A DNA stretch of 64,000 bases from Tetradesmus obliquus (Eukaryota; Chlorophyta; Chlorophyceae; Sphaeropleales; Scenedesmaceae), in the NCBI GenBank assembly GCA_030272155.1, contig CP126192.1:6730501-6794500 (forward strand), given 5' to 3'. A program made the translations under genes and the position numbers. Below the pieces are notes generated by a model. That model was not told the DNA's origin and did no database searches. It saw nothing but the letters and a program-made list of their open reading frames with translations. This document shows positions 43,073 through 55,208 of the stretch, in pieces; positions within the stretch are counted from its first letter, which is position 1, and each line of letters starts with the position of its first letter.

Positions 43073-43896
43073 CTTGGCTGGTCTGTGCCTGGGAATCAAC
43101 GTGCTGCGACGAGCTCTGGCAGCAGCAGCTGTGCTGGCTTCTGCATACGCGACGTGCAACGTCGACTGGCACGCAATACTGATCAAATGTCTAATCTGTG
43201 ATGTATCATGTCAATATAGGGCGCACCAGTACGTGTTTGGCTGTGACAGCTGGATTCTCGTCACTTTGTCAGCACGACGAACGCGCTGCAGGCCAGTTGC
43301 ACAAGGCTTGGTAGGCGTCAGTACAGATCAAACTCATCTGTTACGGTATACATGTAGTGCCAAGCACCAAAGCCAGCCAGGCCGAGCACTGCGTATATAA
43401 ACGCAGAATTCGTGGAGAGTTCTCACCAAGCTGCGGAGTTATTCAAAAGCGCTGTTACATGCAGTGCTTGATCTAATTTGCTTGAAAGTGGTTGTGCTCT
43501 TTGTGTGCATCATTGTGTATGTTGAGTGCGAGATGCTTCGACAAGGCACCGAACCACGAACCTCTGAGAAAGTCCTAGGGCTTGGGAACAGCCAAACACC
43601 ACCCGCTGCTGCTGCCGCTGCTGAGTGAGCCAAACTGTGCAAAACACAGCAGTCCACCCGATGCATTTGTCACCGCAACTCATGCGGCAACCCAATTATT
43701 GCAACGTCCTGCTGCATGTCACACATGCGTACAATGGTGCCCGCCGGCGGGCTGCTCGAGCAGCAGGAGCTCCTGCACCCACTGCAGCGCAGCACCACAG
43801 CAACAAGCACAGTGCGATTCCCCACAAAGACACAGCTGGGCATGCATTGACCTCAAGTAACCACCCACGTGCTTGAATAAATCAGCAGCTGCTTGG
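43073..43896 (-). other. Spacer between the two beta-helix genes
   Basis: It holds the 3' UTR of the longer paralogue and the promoter of the shorter one. A near-palindromic TATA-like motif, CTGCGTATATAAACGCAG (43385-43402), sits about 315 bases before the ATG at 43072; as it is almost symmetrical it could serve either strand. Confidence 0.4.
43455..43459 (-). terminator. TGTAA polyadenylation signal
   Basis: TTACA on the plus strand is TGTAA on the minus strand, about 440 bases behind the stop of the longer beta-helix gene. Confidence 0.35.
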
Positions 43897-46800
43897 TTAA
43901 CCGGATGTGCCCGCCAGCCGCTTGTCAAGCATTGCCTGGTGCAGATCCCGCGGTACCAGCTGGCCATTCGGGATGTCCTCCTTGAACCAGTTGTACGGCG
44001 AAGTAACAACAGAAGTCGAGTTGACCGCCACAAAGTTGAGATCCGGCCCGAAAACATTTGCAGGCAGAGAGATGCTCCTCGCTCCCTGCAAGTTCCAGAA
44101 TGTTTGCCAGCTGCCTGCATTGGGGCCTCTGTTGGAAGATCCTCCAGAGTCAAATGGCCGGGTGGCAGCACCAAGGTGGCAGTTTGTGACGAGGTTTCCG
44201 TATGGGGCTGAGCGGTGGAAGTCAAAGTTCACGTCAGTGCCGCTGGCGCGCCGCACGACTGCTGCTGTGGTGAACCAGCCGAATGTGAAGTCATGGACCT
44301 GCAGCAGTACGTGAGGTAGCAGCGCTTTCAACGAAAGAATGCTGCTTGAGACACTGGCTTCATGCGCGTAGCGACACCACCCAGGATGCGCATGGGATTG
44401 TAAAAATGCACTACACGGCAGCTGGTACAGCTGGAGCACATTAGCAGCAGCAGCAGCATTACTAATGCTAGTAGCAGCAGCAGCAGCAGCAGCGAGGTTG
44501 TCTGCATGGTTATACCTGAGGGGCCTTGAAGACACAGTCGGTGACCAGGTTGTCTCTCCCTCGTGACACTTCAATACCATGGTGGCCTGACTCAGCGCCC
44601 CTGTTGTAGGTTGTGTCGATTATGATGTTGCTGAGCGTGCAGAAGTAGCTGCGCAGCAGCGCCAGCGAGTAGTCTACAGCAGGCAAGCAGAAAACAACGC
44701 AAGTGAGCCGAGAGGCACAGGTGGACAGCTTCAAAAATTTATATCCTGCATCACAGTGCTGACACAGTTGAGATCAGCATCTGCCAACAACCAATCAATG
44801 TGACGGACGCTTTCCTGCAAGCTGCTAGGGGTTTCCTGCAAGCCGTTAGCACTTTTCCTGCAAGCTACCAGCACATCTCCTGCAGGCTGCCAGCTGTCTT
44901 TTTGAGCTTTCATCCACCAGTGCACGATATGCAAACTCAAGCATTGTAACGGGCACATCAGCACCCAGCACAGGTCCTGCTGCCACACCTGCATTGAGGA
45001 TGCGCAGGTTCCTTGCAAAGCAGTTTGCGGCATTGTTGATGAACAGTGCGTTGTAGCCCTTCTCTTTGAAGTGCCCCGGGTAAGGGCCGCTGTTGGGAAA
45101 CTCAATGGACAGGTCAGCCACACCCAGCTCCTGGGACTGCAGGCAAGCACACACACAGCAATGCTTTTATAGATCCGTGTAAAGCTGTTTCATAAACAAA
45201 TGAGCTCCGTTGGGACAACTGTGCAGCATTGACGTCATGGCTGTGGGATAGCCTGCATCAGTTGGTTGCATTACAGGACCAGCCCTGCTGTTGTGTATCA
45301 TACAACAGTTGCCAGGGATGTCCGCGCAAGACTGCTTGCCCTTTTTGCTCGTGCTAAAATCACCCCCAAATTCAACACCTCACAAAAAATGCAATACCTG
45401 TTGGTGTGGTTTGCACTTAGAGCAAGCTGCCGGTGAGGTGGGGTGCCGTTGCGCACCGCAGTAAGACGTCTCTGGATATAACATGAGAGATTTGGTGCTC
45501 AAGGGTGTGCAGTGTGTTTTACGGTGCTCACTCTCCTTTTCTGGTCTCAGACCTGTGTTCAACCTGGTGTGGCTCATACCATCCAAGATGGTGCCAGGAC
45601 CCACATGTAACTATCCTCTCTCAATACAGCGTTTCACTCACAGTGCTCGCAGGACTCCAAGAATGCACGCTGACGTTCTGCCATTTAATGTCCAGATCGT
45701 ACGGCAGCGGCCTGTCCAAGGTTATGCTTGCGTTGGGTGAGATCGCAGTGATCTTGCCCAGATATTGGATCATGATGGGATCTCCCACCAGATCAGACCA
45801 GTCAGACACCAGCTTGTTGCCGTACAGGTAAGCAGGGAGTTTGCCGGCATACGGGTGGCCCAGCGGCTGATCATTGGCAGTGATGCGGATCCTGCGAGCA
45901 CAGGCACAAACACACAAGGTGGATTGCTTGATGGAACATAACAAAATAGCTGTCTTGAAATGCGAATTGTATCTTGGCAGCTGACAGCAGCTGCAGGCAG
46001 GCACATGCTCCATCAATGACACACACTGCTGCAATGCATGCATGAAACATACCAGGGCTGCAGCGCTAGCACAGTCATGCAGCAAAGCCGGTCCCTCCTG
46101 ACATAGCAAATCTGCATGCAGAACGCAGCATTGTTTGCGGCGGACGATGGCCTGGGCCAGCTGCCTTCCTACTCACCACTGCGCAACGCTGAGCCTGCTT
46201 GTGTTGTTCACGCTGACCGTGTAACTGCCCCGCGTGGCGTTTGCTGTGATGAAGGAGCGCAGGGTGGCGGAAGTGCTGCTGGTGTAGCTGATGGAGTCTG
46301 CAAGCAAGGAAAACACATTTGCGTCAGGTTATGAGGAAGTATTGCTGAACTATGTCTACTAGGACCGCTGCCGCTGCTGTGGATCGAGGGTGACTGCAGG
46401 CATACGGCTCTGCCCTGTGAGGCACAGCCGAGGCATGTGCTTGCTGTGGCAGACCAAGCAGTAACCTGACCTGTGTTTGTGATGCGCTCAGCAGCGAGCG
46501 AGGTGCTAGGCAGTACATTTGTGCAGCCAAGGTGCTTAAGCAATGGCTTGGCAGCAGGCCGGCTCACCTGACACCTTGAAGTTGATCATGCCTGCAGAGT
46601 AAGCAGCCACAGCAGCACCAGCATGAGCGCAAACCGCAAAACAGCAGGCGAAACACTCAACACGGACCAACAGCAGCTGGCGCCTGCTGCGAAATGCAGC
46701 TTGCGCTGTGGCATGTGCTGTAGCTTACGCTGTTCTAACACATGCTGACTCCAGCTTGTGCATCCTACCCTCATACCATGCACAGCACTCTGCAAACTCC

Positions 46801-47020
46801 ATGTATACAGCGGTATTTGATTTTATATGCGCAGCACTGCTGTGACCATGCACCACGCACCTGGTCCAAAAGCGTAGTCTGACTGCTGGCCGGCTGCATA
46901 GTTGGCTGTGTTGCCGTACAGGTCCTCGAAGGACTTGCTGAAGTAGAGAGTGGTGCTGTCCATGCCTGCGCCAAGCAGCACTAGGTTCTTGGTGATGGTG
47001 AAGTTGGAGCTCAGCAGGTA

Positions 47021-47057
<37 letters not shown>

Positions 47058-47792
47058 CATGTGGTGGAGTCGGGATCAGCACGGTGGAATGGCGACCACA
47101 ACCTTCATACAGAAGCAGCATGCACAGCCATCACATTGGCCATGGAATACTTGGCTGTTGTGTCCTCGCATCACCAGCACACCATACCTACTTTTGCATT
47201 GCGCTGCTGTACTAAAGTAGTCACTTCTTTCGATTCACCTGCCAGGTGGGAAGTACAGAGCACACGGCGCCCCCGCAGTGCAGTTGGTGGCAGCAATCGC
47301 AGCTCGGACAGCCGCAGTATCATCAGTGACACCGTCCCCTGCGGCTCCAAAGTCTGTCACTGAGCTCTTTATGCTTATGTTTTCAGGGATGGGCTGTCCC
47401 TGACGGTAGCCGGCATAGGAGAAGTCCAGCAGGCGGGGGCTGGGGTTCGAGCCATCAGCACCCCATAGAGTGGAATAGGTGGGGTTGTTTGCAGGACTGG
47501 GGCTGCAAGGATGGGCCGGCAGTACAAGCCAAGGGATGAGGCAGTACATGCTGGTTAGAAAGGCGACACATGTCAGGTATAGGGCAGTACGCATTAGCAG
47601 AAGGGCAGGACACATAAAGGTGGAAACTTGCACGATAGAACCGGCACATGGTGCTTGAGGCACGCTGCTGCTTGTGCACCTGCCGCATGCAAGCAGAGCA
47701 GCTGCTCCTTGCCACAGCCTGCAAGTTCTGCTGCTGAACGTCGTGTTGCAGGCAGCAGCACCAGCAGCAGCAGAACTGCCAGCACTGCTGCT

Positions 47793-47862
<70 letters not shown>

Positions 47863-48226
47863 ACAGCAGCAGCATAACAGCAGCAGCAGCAGCAGCAGCC
47901 TCAGGCCATCATCCCTGCCATCACCTGGGTGATGGGCTTGGGCTTAGGCTTGGGCTGGGTGAGGGGCTTGGGCTAGGGGAAGGGCTGGGGCTGGGTGATG
48001 GGCTGGGCGATGGGCTGGGTGAAGGGCTGGGTGATGGCGATGGCGAGGGAGATGGGCTGGGTTTAGGGCTGGCTGACGGCGACGGTGACGGTTTTGGCGA
48101 TGGTTTAGGGGAAGGAGAGGGCGATCTGGCCGGCGCAGGTGGGGGCTTGGCACTCGTGGCGTACGACAAGCTCAGCAGGAGAAGTACAGCGACTATGGTG
48201 ATGCGTGCTTCCGTGAGTGACTTCAT
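43897..48226 (-). CDS. Secreted pectate-lyase-superfamily (right-handed beta-helix) protein with Ser-Pro linker, longer paralogue
   Basis: Nine exons: 48226-47925, 47502-47239, 47021-46861, 46591-46568, 46297-46177, 45891-45642, 45136-44989, 44673-44516, 44298-43897, giving about 609 residues in consistent phase. The start is the ATG at 48226, with signal peptide ITIVAVLLLLSLSYATSA, then PPPAPARSP and about 35 Ser-Pro repeats. This is a hydroxyproline-rich, wall-type linker. The catalytic-fold N-cap is VTDFGAAGDGVTDDTAAVRA with ALYFPPGRYLLSSNFTI, typical of the pectate-lyase-3 group. The C-terminal half reads SNIIIDTTYNRGAESGHHGI, DNLVTDCVF and WFTTAAVVRRASGTDVNF. Exons 2 to 8 match the shorter paralogue one for one, including the 24-base exon 4. 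The paralogue's final intron is missing here. A wall-remodelling role is likely but the substrate is unknown. Confidence 0.92.
44808..44897 (-). repeat. Intronic repeats related to CCTGCAAGCTG
   Basis: Four diverged ~20-bp copies (TTTCCTGCAAGC(T/C)G...AGCAC) in the intron between exons 7 and 8. The shorter paralogue has its array in the same intron. Confidence 0.75.
47794..47860 (-). repeat. (CTG)n tract in intron 1
   Basis: About 22 CAG units on the plus strand lie in the first intron of the longer beta-helix gene, some 65 bases behind the donor of the Ser-Pro exon. Another short run precedes it at 47870-47899. Confidence 0.95.
47925..48140 (-). repeat. Ser-Pro coding repeat
   Basis: Within exon 1 of the longer beta-helix gene the code alternates Ser and Pro codons (plus strand GGGCTT, GGGCTG and GGCGAT units). 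The shorter paralogue retains only three Ser-Pro pairs, so this linker expanded or shrank by repeat slippage. Confidence 0.9.
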
Positions 48227-49413
48227 ATAGTGACGGTTTAGAAGCTCATTATTGCTGCTGAAGGGTGTTTATCGGCGAGTTGAGCCACCAGCTTGCGGGT
48301 GTTGATGTCGCAAGTTGAACGCAGGTTGTTTCAGGTTGTAATCAAATTCACGAAGTTGTGATGCAGCTACAATTGATGCTTTGGTTGCGAGCACGATGCA
48401 TCCATGCAGCTCGGCGGAATGCCTGTCAAAAACCACTTCTGCTCATGTTCCTGACGTGTCGCTGCAGCACTGCTTATGCACGGAATCCTCTGCAACAATG
48501 ACCCAATATCGTTCAAGGGCGGTGCCGAATGAATCTGCGGGCTACTAAGAGTTCGCACTACCAAGATTCTGACGCACAGTACTGCAGTCACTGGATCCAC
48601 GGAGGCGCGTTTACTGCACTGCATTGCATCCCTGTGCAGCTGGCCTGCAGGCACAGCAGCAAGGTACTTGGAGACATGTGCGTGGCAGCAGGCACAGTAG
48701 CTGTTTGCGAAGCGTTGGCGCATGCGAGAGGAGGCATGTGCAACACAACAGGCTGCCGCAGCCTGTTGTGACAACAGGCTGCAGCCATGAACAGCTGTTC
48801 ATGAACAGCTGCAGCCAGGCCGAAGATGATGTGTTCAACAGGCGGCTCCTTAAAAGTTGTTGCGCTCAGTGCGTATTTGCACAGCGAGAATCACACCCAC
48901 GTCACCATCTGCTGGCACTGCCGAACACTGCCAGTGTGTTGTCTTGGGCTGCCGGCCCGGACCGCCCGTCACGTTATCCAAGCTTCAAACCTTGGTCCCT
49001 TGAATCAGCCAAAAACGATTCTGTCGAGTACTGCATCCTCATTCATAGGCCGCTGCGCAACATGGGGCTCCGCAATTGAATCAGTACGATGAACCACCTC
49101 ATCAGCCACCCTTACACCCTTTTACCTGCTGCATGCCCAGATCGTGGTCCGACTGGCACCTCGCACTCGCGTTCTCAGCACCTTTTGTGTGAGGTTTAGT
49201 GCAGGAGTTAGCTTTGCAGGTCCTTGAGTGCATCCTCCGCAGCACTTCAATGCCTATGACGTGGGTTTCTGCCTGAGGCACTGTGTCAGTAAACGCACTG
49301 AAATTAAGGAGATTCCTTGGCGTGATTGTGCTGAAATACCTGCAGCGCCAGCGACGGGATCGCAGAGCAGTCTACGGCACAGCCGCAGAGGCAACAGCCG
49401 CAGTGAGTCCGCA
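48227..49413. other. Divergent intergenic region
   Basis: Presumed promoters of the longer beta-helix gene (-) and the truncated MYND-like gene (+). No other gene is supported. It contains a cluster of short inverted repeats at 48748-48815. Confidence 0.45.
48748..48815. repeat. Cluster of nested inverted repeats
   Basis: CAACAGGCTGC and GCAGCCTGTTG flank a single base. CAACAGGCTG then recurs, and CTGCAGCCATGAACAGCTG is followed by TTCATGAACAGCTGCAGC. Several stem-loops are possible. Confidence 0.7.
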
Positions 49414-50362
49414 ATGCAGCAGCAGGGCAACCAACCAGGGCCTGCAAGCACTGCTCTGGACCACAAACCTGAAGCTGTTGATGATTCAAATACATCTGAT
49501 CCAACTCTCGATGCGGTGAGCTTAGGTGCAGCCAAACATCGGCAGCTGGGTATGCTGCATGCTGTGTCCTTCCGCACTTGTGTGCTGATCAGCTGAGTGC
49601 CAGCACCTAATGTGCTGGCTCATCTAGGAGTGAATTGGGTATCTCCAATGTTTCCACATGTATGAACTGTGCTTTGGAGCAGCAGCAGCAGCAGCGGCAG
49701 TAGCTACAACGAGTCCGGCACCACCAGCAATCACAGCTGCTCGCGCTCGAGACAGCAATTCAGGAGTACCAAATGTGCTCAAACGCTGCAATGCTGCCGT
49801 GCCGCTGCCTCCTGTGTCTGCATTGTCGCCCGCCACCATCTGGCAGCCGGTCACCCGCTGTGCTGCCGCAGCTGCTGAGCTGAGCAGCTACTGGAAGCAG
49901 CCAGCACACGCCAAGCTGCTGGCGCGGCCGATCACACACAAGATCAGCAAAGAACAGGCAGAGGCCTGCTGCTTAGGCAGTGACCGCATCAGTGACCTAC
50001 ACACAGCGATTGATGAAGCGGAGCAGGGGTGTGCAAATGCGCACGAGGAGGGGCGATCGGGGCCGCCTAATCTAGAGGACGCGCTGCTGCAAGCCACCTT
50101 TGCTGCTCACCAGCCGGTGGCAATACTCGCACGGCTGCTGGTGTGGCTGCAGAAGCAGCCAGATCTACTGCACCTGCCTTTTAGAGCGCAACAGCTGGCC
50201 GGCACAGCTGCAGACGGCAGCAGCCCTGCAGATCTGCTGCCATTCACAGCGATGTGGCTGAGCGCTGCCTCAGGTGCGTCTGCAGCAAGCGCAGCACCAC
50301 CCAGCTCGGCAGGCATGATCCAATGTGTTTGGTGTGAGCAGCACACAAGTGCCGGAACATAG
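49414..50362 (+). pseudogene. Truncated paralogue of the MYND protein N-terminus
   Basis: A probable first exon is 49414-49515 (ATG, MQQQGNQPGP..., donor GTGAGC). The second exon starts somewhere near 49680 and is open to the stop at 50360. From about 49850 it aligns with exon 1 of the MYND gene at 54998-54529 on the other strand: TRCAAAAAELSSYWKQPAHA against TRCADAAASLSSFWRQPAHA, FAAHQPV, LARLLVWLQKQP, and LLPFTAMWLSAASG against ALPHAELWMRAAAG. At the point where the MYND gene has its exon 1 donor, this copy has TCAG|GTGCGT, but no homologue of exons 2-4 and no MYND finger follows. Either a gene fragment or a short expressed protein; pseudogene is the safer call. Confidence 0.6.
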
Positions 50363-50548
50363 CCAGCAGCTGCAACAGCAGCAGCAGCAGGCTATATCAG
50401 CGAGGTTTGAAGCAGGTGGAGTGCAGATAGCAAACTCTGAAAACTCCTTGTTAATAGCAGATGCTGAAGGTTTGAGCTCTTACACAGTTGTGAGGAGGCA
50501 ATCGGCGCCGCCTGCAGCTTGTCATGTGACCTGCTACCACACCGCCGT

Positions 50549-50553
50549 TGTAA
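50549..50553 (+). terminator. TGTAA polyadenylation signal
   Basis: TGTAA lies 187 bases after the stop at 50362. It suggests that the truncated copy may still make a polyadenylated transcript. Confidence 0.35.
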
Positions 50554-50723
50554 TGTTACAGCCAATTGCGCGCAAGCACTGAATTGGTTACAGCACCCTG
50601 CTTTTCATATCAACATCAGGGAGAGGTGCTTGCATGCTGTGTCAACTTGGTGTTGCATAAACCTCATCACATCAGCCAAGTGGTGCCGTGTTTACCTCAC
50701 TAGAGCGCAATCATTATGTTGCG

Positions 50724-50728
50724 TTACA
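50724..50728 (-). terminator. TGTAA polyadenylation signal (TTACA on plus strand)
   Basis: Lies 216 bases behind the stop of the minus-strand MYND gene, a usual distance for a chlorophyte 3' UTR. Confidence 0.45.
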
Positions 50729-50943
50729 CGAGTGGGAAACCGGTTTAGGAGCCAACAAAAGGCTCACATTGGCCAACCTCTAAATAGCGTAAGCCGCGCT
50801 CAAGCATCGTGGCAAGCTACCCCAGGGCAGCCGCCTGCCTGATGCTGCCAGTCCTGCTGCTTCCGGTGTCGCTGGCAGCAGCAGCGCTGCTGATGCCTTG
50901 GCCACTGCTGCTGCTTTGCACACACGCCGCATGTCTATCAGTG

Positions 50944-51422
50944 CTAGCCATGCACCTTCAGGCCGTAGTGCTGCATGCGCCTGCACGCCTTCTTGTGGCT
51001 CCTCCAGCCAGCAGCCTGGCAGGCAGCGCTGCAGTAGCTGCAGCCGCAGCCAGCACACACGAAGCGCGTAGCTGCCGCCTCTGACACACCATGCAGCTGC
51101 ACACACCCGTGGTTGTTGCACACCACAGGCAGCGGCGCCACAGCCGCAAGCGTGCGGTAGAAGTTGACAGCAGCACGGTAGCCAAGCTGCTGCTGCACCA
51201 GCTGCCTGCTGCTCACAGCTGCTGCACTTCCCTCTGCTACTGCCAAAGGGCTGCTAGTCACGAACTGCGCATCATCAACAGCGCTGCTGCTCGCGACCTG
51301 CGCAGCGTCATTGAGCGCATCAATAGCAGCCATCAGCTTGCATGACTCCTTCAGCCGCAGCAGGTACCGCCAACGCACAGGTGCGCTGCTGCTGCTGCGG
51401 CTGATTTCCTTGCCAGGGCAGC

Positions 51423-51455
<33 letters not shown>

Positions 51456-51778
51456 CCGCCTCAGCCACAGGACAGCCTGATGCTACTTGCGAGCCGCAAG
51501 AATCAGCTGCTGCTGCTGCTGCTGCTGCTCGCTGGGCCTTCAAGCAAGCTTTCATGGCACTACACACACTTGGCAGCGCCTGCAGTGCGCCTGTCAGGCA
51601 CACCTTCACTACAGCAGCCTCTGCAGCTGCCATGGGGGCAACACATGCCTCAGGCGCTGCGCCCAGTACTGCCAAGCCAGGGACTTGCAGCGCTGCCTCG
51701 TGCAATGCTGCCAGCCCACGGGCAATCAGCACTAGCAGGAGCATAATGCTGGGGCCTAACTGCTCGCTGCTGCTGCTT

Positions 51779-51810
<32 letters not shown>

Positions 51811-53660
51811 TTGCGTGGATGATGATGCGGCCGCAGCCAGCGTCTGTTGCGCAATGTGGCGCAACCCGCTGCTCAGCGCCAGCAGCAGCAGCAGTGGCTG
51901 CTTCACCACGAGCTCCAACTGCTGCCATGACAATGCTGCCTCCTCAGCAGGTCCTGCAGGCCCTGAAGCTGCTGCTGCTGCACCAACCTCGCGCACCTGC
52001 TGCATGCACAGCTTGAGTATGCTGGCCACAGCCGATGCCAGTGCTGCTGTTGCTGCCGGGCTGCTGAGCAGGTCAACAAAACCTTTTGTGCCAGTCCTGG
52101 TGCTGCCAGAGAGCACCAGACTGCTGAGGCGGCTGATGTCGACTGAGTTCAGCTGGCCTGAGCGTGCGCAGCAGTCCAGGAACTGGAAGAACGGCACCGG
52201 GTGCTTGCGCGCCAGCTGGGTGGCAAACAGCTCGCGGCGGGCGCAGCGCGCATTGTCATCAGTTTCGCCTGATGAACACGGGTAATCGAAGAGAAGGCGC
52301 GCAGGCAACACCACAGGCAGCAGCAGCAGGAAGCAGGAAGCAGGCAGCAGCAGTCAGACGTAGGGAAGTTGGAGGCAATGTGCATGTGATGGTTGCGGCA
52401 AATATATGCATAACGGCAGCCGTGACTTGGAGCTTGCTGTCTACAAATGCTAGCGCCACAGGCGGATGTTGGCAAAACTCTGCTGGAAGTTGATGAGTGG
52501 CCGTGAAAGGCAGCAGCTGTAGTGCTGCTCTCTGGACTGCTGCTGCTGCTGTTGCTGTTGCTGCAGGAGACCAGAGATGTATGGTGAGCGGCACCACTGC
52601 TGCAGAGCACACATCAGAGCCACATAATGAAGCCTGCAGACCTGATGCATGCACCCTAAAGACCCTTGGACACAAGCCTACCTGGTGCAAACAGCGCAAG
52701 CTGTGTCGCTGCTGTGATGACGTTGCCCTGCTCCCGCTCCTGATCTATTCTGAAGCGCTTGTCCAGGCGCGTGCAGTGCAGCGCCAGAGTGAGGCCTTGC
52801 AGCAGCGCATGCCCGCCCTGCTGCTGCACCAGCTGCAGCAGCTGCTGCCACTGCTGGAGGGGCCACACATACTGCATCACATTCTTCAGGTAGTTGCTGC
52901 TGCTGCTGCTGAGCGCGTGCTGTGCCTCTTTCAGCTGCTGCCGGTAAGGCTGCGGCAGTATAGGCTCAGCTGCAGTGCCCGCTGCTGCATCTGGCCGGTC
53001 CAAATCATCATCACCATGCAGCAGCGCCTGCTGCTGCTGCTCAGGCAAGCTGTGGTAGACCCACTGCCAGCGCACAGCGTACAGCAGCACCAGCTGCACT
53101 GGCAGCTGCAGTGCAGCAGCAGAGAAGCCGAGTGACGTCTGGGCGCTGAAAGTGCTCAGCGCAAGACTCTCCACAAGGGGCGCAAAGTTCTTCACATAGC
53201 TGCTGCTGCTGCTGCTGCTGCTGCTGGAGTGGTTGGCTGCAACAGCAGCATCAGCAGCCAGGAATGCCTCCCCTGGCAGCAGCTGCACAAGCCGCTGCCG
53301 CGGGTCTGGCAGCAGCAGCAGGTCGCCGCGCATGCGCCTGCCCAGCTGTGGGGAGAGCCGAAGCGCCGCACCTTGCTGCTGCTGCTGCTGCCGCTTGTGG
53401 TCTTGGTGCAGCAGCAGACAGCGCGGCGACAGCAGTTGGAGCAAGAACTCGACAACAAACGGCCGCGACAGGAGGTGCCTGCGCAGTTTTGTCAAGAAGG
53501 CATGCGCTGCTGCTGCTTGCGCTGCTGGGGTCGCTTCTGTCTTTGCTTTGCCCAGTGCGAATGATGCCTGCCGCATAACGAGGGTCCCAGCGTCTATAAC
53601 TGCAGCACATATGCCCTTTGGTGGCGCGTACCCATCTATGCTGCTGCTGCTATACCCAAA

Positions 53661-53704
<44 letters not shown>

Positions 53705-54383
53705 CTGCTTCTGCCGCTGCTGCCGCTGCTGCTGCCGGAGCTGCATCCAAGATGCGCATCAGGCCTGCAGCCTGTGTGCACTGCACAAGCTGCTGCAGCA
53801 CCTGCATGACATTCACCGCCAGCCGAAATGCTGCATGCACTGGCAGGCAGATCAACGGCTGCTGCTTCACTTGGAAGATGGTAACCACCTGCTGCAAGAA
53901 TTTGGGCAGCTGCTCCAGCAGGCCTGCAGCAGCAGCAGCAGCAGCAGCAGTCCAGGCGGCACAGACAGGCGAGCACGCACTTTGTTGCATCATCGCCTAA
54001 GATTATTATGACAAGCGCTGCTGCAGGGCGTACAACTGGCTAGGCAGGTAGGTTGAATGCAAACCTTTCGCAGGCGGCCTCAGTACATCATCACTCACCG
54101 TGCTTTGTCAGCTGCTGCTGTATCTGCTGCAGCACAGTGCCGCCGCTGCCGCTGCGGTCATGCCAGGTCACTGCAAGCTCCAAAAGCTGACTGAGGACTG
54201 CAGGCAGCAACAGAAGCAGCAGCGGCATTGTGCCCAGGCTGTACAGGTTCCGCCTCTTGCCTCGGGCCAAAGCTTGGGTGTCAAAACATCTGCATGCGTG
54301 CAACTGCTGCAACACGCTGAATGGTGACTTCCTTGGATCTGCAGGGCATGCTGCAGAGCCTGGCCGGGTAATCAGGCACAGCC

Positions 54384-54417
<34 letters not shown>

Positions 54418-54998
54418 ACTCTTGCTGCTGTTGTTGCGTGGGTTGCTGCAGTGTCAAATCAGACAAGCAGAACGCTCAGGGTGACCTGAGCTTGTTTAGA
54501 ATTCATCTTTATATTTTTGCAGGCCCACCTGCTGCTGCTCTCATCCACAGCTCAGCATGAGGCAGCGCATCCGACTCCTGCTGCTGCTGCGCTGGCTTGC
54601 TCGGCTGCCATTTTTGGTAAGCCCAGCATCAATGGCTGCTTCTGTAGCCAAACCAGTATCCGCGCGAGGGTGTCCACTGGCTGGTGAGCGGCAAAGGTGG
54701 ACAGCAGCAGCTGCTCTGAAGGGCAAAGCAGCTCCTCCTCGCTCTCACACATGTCTTCAATCGCATGCTCTGCTTTGACTGCTGCTAGCCTCAGGTCACA
54801 TATACGGCAGCTGCCTTGGTACATGATCATGACCTGTTCGCCTTTAATCTTGAGCGGCAGCGGCTTAGCCAGCAGCGTGGCGTGTGCTGGCTGCCGCCAG
54901 AAGCTGCTCAGGCTGGCAGCTGCGTCTGCACAGCGGGTGAGGACCTGCGAGGTGGCGGCGGTTGACATTGCAGCACATTGCGTCAGTGCAGCTGGCAT
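50944..54998 (-). CDS. MYND-type zinc-finger protein, second copy, with frame break in exon 1
   Basis: Exons: 54998-54529, 54338-54099, 53923-52682, 52268-50944. Exons 2-4 join in consistent phase and align with the copy at 1-2250 over its two visible exons. The C-terminus carries the MYND pattern (CNNHGC, CAGCGCSYCSAAC, HKKAC). Exon 1 reads LSSFWRQPAHATLLAKPL ... LARILVWLQKQP, then passes a GCA repeat (about 54574-54590). After it only the frame one base on (SDALPHAELWMRAAAG) matches the plus-strand copy and reaches the donor at 54528. Taken literally, exon 1 is one base too long, and translation from 54998 would stop near 54552. A sequencing slip in the repeat or a true frameshift are both possible. 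The middle holds poly-Ser and poly-Ala runs. The role is unknown beyond a likely protein-binding finger. Confidence 0.82.
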
Positions 54999-55140
54999 AA
55001 AGCTATGGAGTGATGGCAGGGTGGCAGTGCAAGGAGATGACGGTCAACATGCAAGACAAGGGAAGATTGCCACTCAAGGCACACAGGAGGCAGCACAGCA
55101 GCAGAGCGCTTGTTGCAGAGTAGCTGGGCCCTCATGAAGC

Positions 55141-55186
<46 letters not shown>

Positions 55187-55208
55187 CTTCCTGCATCTCT
55201 GCAGGTGC

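Larger units (their letters stand above)
50363..50943. other. Spacer between convergent MYND-related genes
   Basis: Holds the 3' ends of the truncated plus-strand copy and of the full minus-strand gene, with candidate poly(A) signals for both. Nothing else seen. Confidence 0.5.
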
